A DNA stretch of 6,625 nucleotides from Chloroflexota bacterium (GTDB taxonomy: Bacteria; Chloroflexota; Anaerolineae; Promineifilales; Promineifilaceae): assembly GCA_024640485.1 (NCBI GenBank), contig JAHEEY010000268.1:1-6625 (forward strand). Direction: 5' to 3'. This document shows, in pieces, positions 1 through 6,038 of this stretch (the first letter of the stretch is position 1; every line of letters begins with the position of its first letter). The translations under genes and the position numbers were made by a program. Below the pieces are notes generated by a model. That model worked only from the letters and a program-made list of their open reading frames with translations, searched no databases and was not told where the DNA came from.

Positions 1-959
1 CGGGCCATTTCCGGCGAGATGATCTGGTATAGATCCCTGGCGCCGGCATAAGAGGCCGCGGTCAACTGTCCCACCCGGGCTAAATCTCCCTGGGCCAACG
101 CCTCGCTCATCTCCAAGACGCGCTGATTCTCCTCGATGACGAAGCGGCAGCGCATCGCCACCAGCGCCGACATCTTGCCGGACTGGGAGGCCAGCTGGGC
201 CAGGCTGGCATCGCGCAAAGCAGCGATCTCAGGATACGCCTGGGCCAGAATCCGGGCGCCTTGCTCACATTGGGCCCGGCGTTCCGGGTATTCAGAGCCG
301 GTGAGGGCCCGCTCCGCCCGGGTATCACAGATAACCACCTGAATCCCAGGGGCGATGGGCTTGGTCTCGCTGGTGATGGAGCGGCAGTCCAGCTGCAGCA
401 CCGCCCCGGCCTCGCCCATGATGGAAGAGTATTGGTCCAGGATGCCGCAGTTCATCCCCACAAATTCATTTTCCGCCCGCTGGCACAGCCGGGCCATCAG
501 CACCGGATCGACCGCCAATCCGGAGAGGGTGTCGAACAGGACGGCGGCAGCCGCCTCCAGCGCCGCCGACGAGCTCAGGCCGCTGCCGAAGGGGATGTCG
601 CTGTGAATCAAGCCGTTGAACCCCTGCAGCGCGTACCCTTCCGACTGCAGCACCGCCGCCACCCCGCGGACATAATTGCTCCAGGGGATCGCTGTATCGT
701 ATTGGATGTCGTCCAGCGGGAACTCGGCGCCGCCGCTGACGTTCATGGAGCGGATGCTGACCTGGCGGTCATCTCGGGGCGATGCGGCGATCCAGGTGCT
801 GCGGTCAATCGCCTGGGTGAGCACAAACCCTTGGTTGTAATCGGTGTGGCTGCCCATCAAGTCGACGCGCCCCGGCGCCTGGACCCACACCGTGGGCTGG
901 CGGCCAAAAGCCGCTTCGAACGCTGCCGCTACCTCAATTCTGCGCGCTTCGATATTCAC
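1..959 (-). CDS. galK: Galactokinase-family GHMP sugar kinase, C-terminus cut by window edge
   Basis: ATP-dependent cytoplasmic sugar 1-kinase (galactose to galactose-1-phosphate in classical members, entry to the Leloir pathway). 319 codons are visible of a usual 380-400, with no in-frame stop; the C-terminal GHMP motif lies outside. The GTG start at 959 is preceded by AAAAGGA 9 bases upstream, and the next in-frame ATG (codon 35) falls inside the sugar-binding motif. Visible motifs: sugar-binding motif around residues 28-45 (APGRVDLMGSHTDYN), ATP-binding loop at 123-135 (PFGSGLSSSAALE), catalytic-Asp segment CGILDQYSS with D175, and GSEYPERRAQCE with Y224, matching the SSEY tyrosine of human GALK1. 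Oddity: classical enzymes read GRxNLIGEHTDY; here Asp33 replaces Asn and Ser37 replaces the sugar-contacting Glu. The gene begins 40 bases after the permease stop, so it is probably co-transcribed with the importer. Family assignment is firm; galactose as substrate is not. Confidence 0.9.
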   Translation of the reverse strand, partial: MNIEARRIEVAAAFEAAFGRQPTVWVQAPGRVDLMGSHTDYNQGFVLTQAIDRSTWIAASPRDDRQVSIRSMNVSGGAEFPLDDIQYDTAIPWSNYVRGVAAVLQSEGYALQGFNGLIHSDIPFGSGLSSSAALEAAAAVLFDTLSGLAVDPVLMARLCQRAENEFVGMNCGILDQYSSIMGEAGAVLQLDCRSITSETKPIAPGIQVVICDTRAERALTGSEYPERRAQCEQGARILAQAYPEIAALRDASLAQLASQSGKMSALVAMRCRFVIEENQRVLEMSEALAQGDLARVGQLTAASYAGARDLYQIISPEMA

Positions 960-999
960 AGGAGCAGATCCTTTTGGCGTTCCCCGATAATGCTTGACC

Positions 1000-2019
1000 C
1001 TAGTGCATCCGCTTGCGCATCACCGCGTGCATGGAGACCGAGACAATAATGATAAAGCCGTAAATCAGCTGGGTGTAAAAACCGGTAAGGCCGATGGCCA
1101 CAATCCCGGCCTCGATAGCGCCGATGATGAAACTGCCCAGGAAGGTCCCCAGGATGGTGCCGACGCCGCCAAACACGGAGGTGCCCCCTAAGAATACGGA
1201 TGCCAGGGTGCGCAGCAGATACCCTTCACCCAGCGAGGGCCAGAAGTAGGAGACCTGCATACTGGACATCATGCCGGCGAAGGCTGACGCCAGCCCTACC
1301 AGGGCGAATACCAGGATGCGGGTCCGTTTGGCGTTGATGCCCATCAGCCGGGCGCTGTTCTCGTTGTCACCGATCAGATAAATGTGGGCCCCAAATTTAT
1401 GCCGGTTGAGCAGGATCCAGGTGCCGATGGCGATGGCGATCAGCCAGAGCATCTGGCTGGGCAGATACTCGGCCACCTGTCCCACCATGATCTTCCGGAG
1501 CAGGGTCTCTTTGATCGGCACCAGGGTGCCCCCCTTGCCGTTGAGGATCACCAGCACCGCCCCCCGCCAGAAGAACTGGGTACCGATGGTGGCCACCAGC
1601 GAAGGGATGCCGATCCAGACCACGATGGCCCCGTTGAGCAGCCCCGCCAGGGTGCCGGTGAGCAGGCTGGAGAGGAAGGCCAGGCCGACGCTGTTGGTGG
1701 CCTCAAATACCTTGATGAAGGCCACCATCCCCAAGGCCATGATCGAGGTAAAGGAGAGGTCCATCTCCCCGGCGATCACCGCCATGGTCAGCGGCAGGGC
1801 CATGATGGCGAAGAACGGAATCGTCGACATGAAGGCGTTGTATATCTGCGGTTTCAGAAATGTGTCCGGCGCCGCGACGATGAAAAACAGCCACACCAAG
1901 AGGAAGACCGCGATGATGCCCACCTGGGTGGCGTTGGCCCGCAGACGCCTGGTTATCCGGATCTTCATGCTGTCGGCCGCCGCGGCTTCTGCCTCTGGCT
2001 TTACTTTCTCTATGTCCAT
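1000..2019 (-). CDS. Sugar ABC transporter permease, RbsC/AraH/XylH type
   Basis: Membrane-spanning subunit (339 residues) of a carbohydrate ABC importer, BPD_transp_2 family, normally working as a homodimer. After a charged cytoplasmic N-terminus (about residues 1-30) there are multiple hydrophobic segments, the first at about 33-50. Family landmarks are present: GEMDLSF at 84-90 (GEIDLS in RbsC), GLLNGAIV and PSLVATIGTQFFWRG at 126-153, GDNENSARLMGI at 217-228 (GxNxxAAxxxGI, the coupling region), and LGGTSVFGG at 277-285. It ends in a short basic tail (MRKRMH). The ATG at 2019 follows a modest GGGATGG ribosome site; Met18 is a possible alternative start but would remove only the unstructured N-terminus. 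It lies 102 bases downstream of the ATPase gene and 40 bases upstream of the kinase gene. The substrate cannot be read from the permease. Only one permease gene is present, as is normal for this subfamily. Confidence 0.93.
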   Translation of the reverse strand: MDIEKVKPEAEAAAADSMKIRITRRLRANATQVGIIAVFLLVWLFFIVAAPDTFLKPQIYNAFMSTIPFFAIMALPLTMAVIAGEMDLSFTSIMALGMVAFIKVFEATNSVGLAFLSSLLTGTLAGLLNGAIVVWIGIPSLVATIGTQFFWRGAVLVILNGKGGTLVPIKETLLRKIMVGQVAEYLPSQMLWLIAIAIGTWILLNRHKFGAHIYLIGDNENSARLMGINAKRTRILVFALVGLASAFAGMMSSMQVSYFWPSLGEGYLLRTLASVFLGGTSVFGGVGTILGTFLGSFIIGAIEAGIVAIGLTGFYTQLIYGFIIIVSVSMHAVMRKRMH

Positions 2020-2048
2020 AATCTATCCATCCCATAGTGCCGTCTGCC

Positions 2049-2067
2049 GCCCGCGCCGATGGCGGGC
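2049..2067 (-). repeat. Short inverted repeat in ATPase-permease gap
   Basis: Arms GCCCGC (2049-2054) and GCGGGC (2062-2067) with a 7-base loop, within the 102-base gap between the ATPase stop (2122) and the permease ATG (2019). An alternative overlapping pairing CGCC/GGCG (2054-2057 with 2061-2064) is also possible. No T-run follows. The rest of the gap shows no gene. Confidence 0.4.
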
Positions 2068-2121
2068 TGGCTGGTCGGTGTCAAGCTGTGATCTCGGGCC
2101 GGTTCAGCCCAAGCCGCGTCT

Positions 2122-2877
2122 CTAGGTGAAACTTCCCGTCTCAGCGATCTGGTACATCTTGTCCATCAAATCATCCAGGGTGATATCTTCGGTGCGGAAC
2201 TCGCCGGCGACTTGCCCGCGATCCAGCACCACCACCCGATCGGCAACAGAGTAGACGTGGAAGATATTGTGATCAATGAAGACCGCGGATTTGCCGGCAG
2301 CCTTGATCTCGCGCACGAAATTGAGCAGCTTGCGGGTCTCTTTCAATGAGAGGCCCATGGTGGGCTCATCCAGGATGATGATCTCAGCATCGAAGTAGAG
2401 GGCCCGCACGATGGCCACTCCCTGTTTTTCACCACCGGAGAAGGTCTGAATGGCTGAATCCGGGTTCACCGCCATGGAGGTGAAGCCCATCGATTCCAGC
2501 ATCAGCCGGTTGGTTTCCTCTTTCATCTTGTTGACATCGAGAAAACCAAACCTGTTGCTGATCTCTCGGCCCAGGAAGATGTTGCGCCACAAGGTCTGCA
2601 GCTCCGCCAGGGCGCGCTCCTGATAGACGGTCTCCACGCCCAATTTCCGGGCTTTAGCCACGGTCAGGTCTGTGGCCAATTGGCCGCCGAAGAAGATTTC
2701 GCCTTCGGACGCTTGATGATAACCGGTGATCACCTTGATCAGCGTCGATTTGCCGGCGCCGTTGTCGCCCAACAAGCCGACAACTTCGTTCCGGCCCAGA
2801 TGGAAGTTGATATTCTTTAGGGATTGGACCTCCCCAAATGATTTGGAGATGTTCTTTAGCTCAAGCCGATGTTCCAT
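2122..2877 (-). CDS. Sugar ABC transporter ATP-binding protein, single-domain
   Basis: Nucleotide-binding subunit (251 residues) that powers the adjacent permease from the cytoplasmic side. Walker A GDNGAGKST at 37-45, Q-loop Gln86 (VYQER), signature FSGGEKQGVAI at 146-156, Walker B IIILDE with catalytic Glu171, and switch His203 (FIDHN) are all intact. The GDNGAGKST wording and the C-terminal VADRVVVLDRGQVAGE are typical of the RbsA/MglA/XylG sugar class. Those relatives usually carry two ABC domains in about 500 residues; this protein has one and stops normally, like the fructose ATPase FrcA, so it probably acts as a homodimer. The ATG at 2877 is preferred because AGGGA lies 7 bases upstream and the domain begins at once (RLELKNISKSFG). 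A TTG-initiated extension to 2946 would add 23 residues that overlap a hairpin and do not look like the family. The D-loop reads MGLSLKE. Confidence 0.93.
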   Translation of the reverse strand: MEHRLELKNISKSFGEVQSLKNINFHLGRNEVVGLLGDNGAGKSTLIKVITGYHQASEGEIFFGGQLATDLTVAKARKLGVETVYQERALAELQTLWRNIFLGREISNRFGFLDVNKMKEETNRLMLESMGFTSMAVNPDSAIQTFSGGEKQGVAIVRALYFDAEIIILDEPTMGLSLKETRKLLNFVREIKAAGKSAVFIDHNIFHVYSVADRVVVLDRGQVAGEFRTEDITLDDLMDKMYQIAETGSFT

Positions 2878-2884
2878 ATAATTA

Positions 2885-2889
2885 TCCCT
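2885..2889 (-). promoter_or_regulatory. Ribosome binding site fixing the ATPase start
   Basis: AGGGA on the minus strand, 7 bases before the ATG at 2877. It supports the shorter ATPase over a 5'-extended reading frame starting at TTG 2946, whose Shine-Dalgarno-like sequence directly abuts the start codon with no spacer. Confidence 0.65.
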
Positions 2890-2907
2890 ATTCGCGATAG
2901 TGGAGGC

Positions 2908-2945
2908 TGAGCGGCAGCCCAGCCGGAGCCGGGAAAGGCCGCTCA
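2908..2945 (-). repeat. Intercistronic hairpin between binding-protein and ATPase genes
   Basis: Perfect 8-base inverted arms, TGAGCGGC (2908-2915) and GCCGCTCA (2938-2945). The 22-base interior can pair further through CCC/GGG (2918-2920 with 2931-2933) and a GC/GC step around a CGGA loop. It lies in the 90-base gap after the binding-protein stop (2968) and before the ATPase start (2877). No T-tract follows on the minus strand, so it is not a standard intrinsic terminator. The position matches that of mRNA-protecting or read-through-limiting hairpins known after binding-protein genes in ABC operons, which let the binding protein be made in excess. That role is inference. Confidence 0.6.
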
Positions 2946-2967
2946 ACCTCCTCGATTACCTCAATGA

Positions 2968-4074
2968 CTAGCGAATCTGACGATCCACCAGGTCAACAAG
3001 CAGTTCGATGTTGTCGGCATGGGCGAAGCCAGCGCCGGTGTCGATGTGCAGACCGGTGAAGGCGTAGTTGTTGGTCAGGCAGATCTGCAGCACCGGCAGA
3101 TAACCCTGCAGCCACTGCTGCTGGTCGATCACCAGGTCGGTCCAGCCGCCGCGGATCGCTTCCACGGTGGCGGAGGAGAGGTCAAAGCCAGCGGCATAGA
3201 CGTCGTCGGGGCCAAAGCCGGCGGAGGTCAGGTAGGTCTCCAGGGTGGCGGTCAAAGCGCCGTGGTCGGTGACCACCAGCTTGACATCCGGATTGGCAGA
3301 GGCGTAGCCAACGAAGGTGGAGGTGCCGGCAGAGGCGTCGGCGTTGGTGGCGTCGTCGATCTCAAGATAGTCGACGGTAAGGCCAGCGGCTTCCAAAGCG
3401 TCGATGACACCCTGGGTACGCTGACCACGGCCCGCCTGGGCCAGCAAGCCCCAGACCATGGCCCGGTCGCCAGCGCCCAGCCCAAACCGCTGCGCCGATT
3501 CGGCGCCGAGGGCATAGCCGGCGGAGTACAGTTCAGCGCCGACATAGCCGAAGCCGGTAGAGCTGTACTTGGCTTCCAGCATCTGCAGGGTGGTGTTCTG
3601 GCTGGTGACGATAATCCCCTGGGCGCGGGCATCGTCGACCACAGAGGCGAAAGCGTCATCACCAGGATGGCCCATGATAGCGATGCCATCGGGGCCGGTG
3701 GCGGCGGCTTCCGCGAACTGGGTGACCATTTTCTCTGGATTCCAGTCTGACCAGACGTACTCTACATTCGCGCCCAGGTCGGCGGCAGCGGCTACCGCGC
3801 CGTTGTAGACCACGGTGGCAAACGGGCCGCCGGGGGAACCGCCGGGGAAGAAGACGATATCAGTGCCCGCGCACCATTTGTCTTCCGCTGCCGGGGCAGC
3901 CCCTTCGGTCTCGCCAGGCGCTTCCGCCGCGGTTTCTTCAGCGGCTTCTTCTACCACTGCCGGCTCTTCAACGGCACCACTATCTTCAGCAGCGGGTTCG
4001 TCCGAGCCGCAGGCCACCAGGGCCAGCAGCAAGATCATCGCAAAAACAAATCGAAATACATTTTTCGTCGCCAT
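2968..4074 (-). CDS. Sugar ABC transporter substrate-binding lipoprotein
   Basis: Extracytoplasmic receptor (368 residues) that captures substrate for the permease/ATPase encoded just downstream. Residues 1-21 are a lipoprotein signal peptide (basic KNVFR start, hydrophobic MILLLALVA) with lipobox LVAC and anchor Cys22. Residues 23-66 are a low-complexity acidic Ala/Glu/Pro linker, common in lipid-anchored binding proteins. From about residue 70 the chain follows the type-I periplasmic-binding-protein fold of the RbsB-like class: TDIVFFPGGSPGGPF, a repeating beta/alpha pattern, GPDGIAIMGHPGDDAF, GYVGAELYSAGYALG, PDVKLVVTDHGAL, YAAGFDLSSATVEAI and VIDQQQWLQGYLPVLQ. C68 and C332 could form a disulfide. 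The ATG at 4074 is chosen because GAGGAG lies 7 bases upstream and the signal peptide begins there; the reading frame extends to a TTG at 4134 without a proper start signal. Sugar identity is not deducible from sequence alone. Confidence 0.92.
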   Translation of the reverse strand: MATKNVFRFVFAMILLLALVACGSDEPAAEDSGAVEEPAVVEEAAEETAAEAPGETEGAAPAAEDKWCAGTDIVFFPGGSPGGPFATVVYNGAVAAAADLGANVEYVWSDWNPEKMVTQFAEAAATGPDGIAIMGHPGDDAFASVVDDARAQGIIVTSQNTTLQMLEAKYSSTGFGYVGAELYSAGYALGAESAQRFGLGAGDRAMVWGLLAQAGRGQRTQGVIDALEAAGLTVDYLEIDDATNADASAGTSTFVGYASANPDVKLVVTDHGALTATLETYLTSAGFGPDDVYAAGFDLSSATVEAIRGGWTDLVIDQQQWLQGYLPVLQICLTNNYAFTGLHIDTGAGFAHADNIELLVDLVDRQIR

Positions 4075-4081
4075 TTGAATT

Positions 4082-4087
4082 CTCCTC
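4082..4087 (-). promoter_or_regulatory. Ribosome binding site fixing the binding-protein start
   Basis: GAGGAG on the minus strand, 7 bases before the ATG at 4074. It sets the lipoprotein start exactly at the signal peptide and rules out the 20-codon upstream extension. Confidence 0.75.
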
Positions 4088-4098
4088 ACAAATATGTA

Positions 4099-4117
4099 CT
4101 TGGTTTGACTGACCAAG
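4099..4117 (-). repeat. Inverted repeat upstream of binding-protein gene (proximal)
   Basis: Arms CTTGGT (4099-4104) and ACCAAG (4112-4117) with a 7-base centre, 11 bases upstream of the GAGGAG ribosome site. As DNA it could be an operator half-site pair for a local repressor; as RNA it could be a hairpin next to the start signal. No regulator gene is in the window to pair it with, so the role is open. Confidence 0.4.
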
Positions 4118-4123
4118 CAGTTG

Positions 4124-4142
4124 CGGGCGGTCAACGCGCCCG
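4124..4142 (-). repeat. Inverted repeat upstream of binding-protein gene (distal)
   Basis: Arms CGGGCG (4124-4129) and CGCCCG (4137-4142) with a 7-base centre, six bases from the neighbouring inverted repeat at 4099-4117. It has the same geometry but different arm sequence. It begins just after the stop of the mini-ORF at 4145-4177. No T-run follows, so it is not a classical terminator. Confidence 0.4.
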
Positions 4143-4144
4143 AT

Positions 4145-4177
4145 TCAACCCTTGTAAATACCCTTCGGTCTTGCCAT
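4145..4177 (-). CDS. Possible 10-residue leader peptide upstream of the binding-protein gene
   Basis: Mini-ORF reading MARPKGIYKG then TGA, lying wholly in the 147-base gap between the second URO-D gene and the binding-protein gene. Its ATG (4177) has a textbook ribosome site, GGAGG at 4183-4187 with a 5-base spacer, at least as good as those of the large genes nearby. It ends three bases before an inverted repeat (4124-4142). The peptide is basic (Arg, two Lys) with no run of a regulatory codon, so classical amino-acid attenuation is not suggested. It could be a translated leader that influences the hairpins downstream, the remnant of an older gene start, or chance. No homology can be claimed. 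Confidence 0.35.
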   Translation of the reverse strand: MARPKGIYKG

Positions 4178-4221
4178 ACACACCTCCAGTCTAGGTAGAA
4201 CTTGGCTATAAATCCGGTTAA

Positions 4222-5298
4222 TCAACGCCATCCCTCCACCAGCTTCAGCAGGCGCTGCTCTTCCTCTTCATCATCAGCCGCCACCCAGAGGAAGATCCCT
4301 TCCGGGGACATCGCCTCGATAAATTGGGGCAGCTCTTTCTTGTTGAGGTCCACAATGACCGGCATGCCTTGCTGCTGCAGCCCTTTGATCAGCGGCAGCC
4401 ACTGCATAATCGGCTGGTCGTCTCCGACCCCCTGGACCCACTGCACCGCGTGGACATCGCCCAGTCCGATGATGTCGTCCATGTGCCGGGCGACCCCTTT
4501 GCCGTCCACGTGGTAGACGTTGTGGGTCATGCCGCCCAGCTCCTGCCGGTGTACCGGCAGAACGAACTCCTTGAAGAAGTCCGGCGAGATCAATGATGAG
4601 AAATCAGCGCTGGGGATGTGCATCTTGCCCCGGCTGGGCAGCCCCATCCAGCTGACCGACAGCTGCCCGCTGGCCTTCAACATGGCGTCAAAGTGGTCAT
4701 AGATCTCGACGAAGTCGTCTATAGCGATCTGGGTCAGCCGTTTGACCTGCTCCGGGGCGTCAAACAGATCCAGGCAGAGCTGCTGTGGATCCCGCCACGC
4801 CGCCGCGCAGTCGATGCCGGGATGCAGGTCAGTGTAGCCCACCATGAACCGCCCCTGGCTGCGTTCCAGAGCGCACTTGGTAAGCTCCTCCAGCTTGCGG
4901 AAGTAGATGTTGTTCCGGTCGAACGCCAGCCGGTCCATATCCTGCCAATCACCAATGAGCGGAACGGACCAGGAGGTCACTTCGCCGAAAACCAGCTCTG
5001 CGCCGTAAAAGGCGGCGTACACCTCCGGGCCCAGATTTGGAAAGAAGACCGGAAATGTCTCGCCGTAGAAGCGTCGCCCCTCAACCGATTTGGCGAACAG
5101 GCCCACCTGGGTCTCGACATCGAACCACCACGCCCTGCGATCCGCCGATGACAGCTGAGAAATGTCCTCGCTGGCCTGCTGCAGAAAGGCGTTGTGGGCC
5201 ATAAAACGGACCGGCGGCCGGTCCAGAATCTGGCTCTGGTACCAGGCGTCAATCCGGGCCATCGATTTATCGAAATCTGCCACACCAGCGATGTCCAT
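4222..5298 (-). CDS. URO-D-fold (MtaA/CmuA-like superfamily) methyltransferase-like protein
   Basis: Complete 358-residue protein of the uroporphyrinogen-decarboxylase superfamily, the divergent branch often annotated trimethylamine corrinoid protein 2 or URO-D family protein; it is not a haem enzyme by context. Landmarks: RPPVRF at 27-32, GYTDLHPGIDCAAAW at 154-168, CLDLFDAPEQVKRL at 175-188, SWMGLPSRGKMHIPSADFSS at 216-235, NVYHVDGKGVARHMD at 260-274, QWVQGVGDDQPIMQWLPLIK at 286-305, and an acidic DDEEEE stretch near the C-terminus. In zinc-dependent relatives (MtaA, MtbA) the strand equivalent to HVDG carries HxCG; here it is H263-x-D265, and no late Cys ligand is visible. The ATG at 5298 has GGAG 7 bases upstream; a 15-codon extension to 5343 is low-complexity and unlikely. 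It lies 62 bases after the corrinoid-protein gene, suggesting a corrinoid methyl donor or acceptor role. The substrate is unknown. Confidence 0.8.
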   Translation of the reverse strand: MDIAGVADFDKSMARIDAWYQSQILDRPPVRFMAHNAFLQQASEDISQLSSADRRAWWFDVETQVGLFAKSVEGRRFYGETFPVFFPNLGPEVYAAFYGAELVFGEVTSWSVPLIGDWQDMDRLAFDRNNIYFRKLEELTKCALERSQGRFMVGYTDLHPGIDCAAAWRDPQQLCLDLFDAPEQVKRLTQIAIDDFVEIYDHFDAMLKASGQLSVSWMGLPSRGKMHIPSADFSSLISPDFFKEFVLPVHRQELGGMTHNVYHVDGKGVARHMDDIIGLGDVHAVQWVQGVGDDQPIMQWLPLIKGLQQQGMPVIVDLNKKELPQFIEAMSPEGIFLWVAADDEEEEQRLLKLVEGWR

Positions 5299-5320
5299 CA
5301 ATGAACTCCGTGAACGACTG

Positions 5321-5339
5321 CCGGCAAGAGATGTGCCGG
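5321..5339 (-). repeat. Short inverted repeat between corrinoid-protein and URO-D genes
   Basis: Arms CCGGCA (5321-5326) and TGCCGG (5334-5339) with a 7-base loop, in the 62-base gap after the corrinoid-protein stop (5361). The next gene's GGAG ribosome site (5306-5309) lies 11 bases downstream. No T-run follows. Its geometry equals that of the repeats at 2049, 4099 and 4124. Confidence 0.4.
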
Positions 5340-5360
5340 GCAAAGAGGTGAATCCTGCTG

Positions 5361-5996
5361 CTACGGTGCCAGTCTGCGGGCCAATGACGCTGCCTGGCTG
5401 GCATCGGGGGCGTAACCGTCAGCCCCGATCTCAGCGGCATATTCGGCATTCACCGGAGCGCCGCCGACCATGATCTTGACCTGGTCGCGCAAGCCGGCAG
5501 CTGCTATGGCGTCGACGGTCTTTTTCATGCCAGGCATGGTGGTAGTCAGCAGCGCCGACATCGCCACCAGCTGCACATTCTGGTCATTGATGGCGGCGAT
5601 GAATCTATCGGGGGCCACGTTGGTGCCCAGGTCGACAATCTCAAAGCCGGCCCCTTCCAGCATCATCCCTACCAGGTTCTTGCCGATGTCGTGCAGGTCA
5701 CCGCTGACCGTGCCCAGGGCCACCCGCCCGGCTGGTTTCACATCGCTGTCGACCAGCAGCGGCTTGAGCATCGACAGCCCGGCCTGCATCGCCCGGGCGG
5801 CCACCAACATCTCAGGCACGAAGAACTCTTCCTCTTCGAACAGCTTGCCAACTTCGTCCATCGCCGGGATCAGGGCGATCTGCAAAATGTCCGGCGCACT
5901 GATGCCGGCGTCCAATGCCGCCTGCACGCCGCTGGTGCAGCCGGGCATATTTCCGTCCAATATCGCCTCGAAAATCAGTTCTAATTCCGCTTTCAT
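5361..5996 (-). CDS. Corrinoid (B12-binding) methyl-carrier protein
   Basis: A 211-residue cytoplasmic protein that should bind a corrinoid cofactor and shuttle a methyl group between two methyltransferases, as MtaC, MtbC, MtvC and the B12 module of MetH do. Residues 1-85 form the helical cap domain (ALDAGISAPDILQIALIPAM, then VGKLFEEEEFFVPEMLVAA). Residues 90-211 are the Rossmann-like B12 domain with GDLHDIGKN at 99-107 (D100-x-H102-x-x-G105, His102 being the expected lower cobalt ligand), MSALLTTTM at 146-154, and VGGAPVN plus IGADGYAPDA at 177-199. Length and domain order match free-standing carriers. The ATG at 5996 is chosen over an upstream in-frame TTG (6020) because GGAGG lies 5 bases before it. 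The gene sits between two URO-D-fold genes, 42 bases after one and 62 before the other. The methyl donor, the acceptor and any reductive activator are not identifiable here. Confidence 0.94.
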   Translation of the reverse strand: MKAELELIFEAILDGNMPGCTSGVQAALDAGISAPDILQIALIPAMDEVGKLFEEEEFFVPEMLVAARAMQAGLSMLKPLLVDSDVKPAGRVALGTVSGDLHDIGKNLVGMMLEGAGFEIVDLGTNVAPDRFIAAINDQNVQLVAMSALLTTTMPGMKKTVDAIAAAGLRDQVKIMVGGAPVNAEYAAEIGADGYAPDASQAASLARRLAP

Positions 5997-6001
5997 CTTT
6001 T

Positions 6002-6006
6002 CCTCC
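6002..6006 (-). promoter_or_regulatory. Ribosome binding site fixing the corrinoid-protein start
   Basis: GGAGG on the minus strand with a 5-base AAAAG spacer to the ATG at 5996. An alternative TTG start at 6020 would place this site inside the coding sequence. Confidence 0.8.
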
Positions 6007-6038
6007 AAGAATGGTTTCAATGATAATGAATTGATGTT

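Noticed and set aside
261..1049. A 262-codon open frame on the plus strand across the kinase gene
   Set aside because: It is antisense to a kinase with all family motifs, its translation is Arg/His/Gln/Ala-rich low-complexity, and it overlaps the permease end. It is a shadow of GC-biased codon usage.
1382..2125. Two long plus-strand open frames opposite the permease gene
   Set aside because: Both are antisense shadows of a clearly conserved membrane protein; neither gives a recognisable domain or a convincing ribosome site.
3019..3750. A 243-codon Gly/Val-rich plus-strand frame opposite the binding-protein gene
   Set aside because: It mirrors the codon pattern of the real gene and has no domain signature.
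4124..4142. Intrinsic terminator after the methyltransferase genes
   Set aside because: The stem is only 6 bp and no T-run follows on the transcribed strand.
4075..4221. A sigma-70 promoter for the transporter genes (for example TTGACC near 4126-4131 on the minus strand)
   Set aside because: No acceptable -10 hexamer lies 16-18 bases downstream of TTGACC, and other pairings such as TTGGTC with TATTTG match the consensus too weakly to call.
4618..5151. A 177-codon plus-strand frame opposite the URO-D gene
   Set aside because: Antisense shadow: the minus-strand frame has conserved family motifs throughout, and this one has none.
6017..6034. AT-rich inverted repeat between the partial URO-D gene and the corrinoid-protein gene
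   Set aside because: Only 5 A/T-rich base pairs (TCAAT/ATTGA) around an 8-base loop, too weak to stand out from chance.
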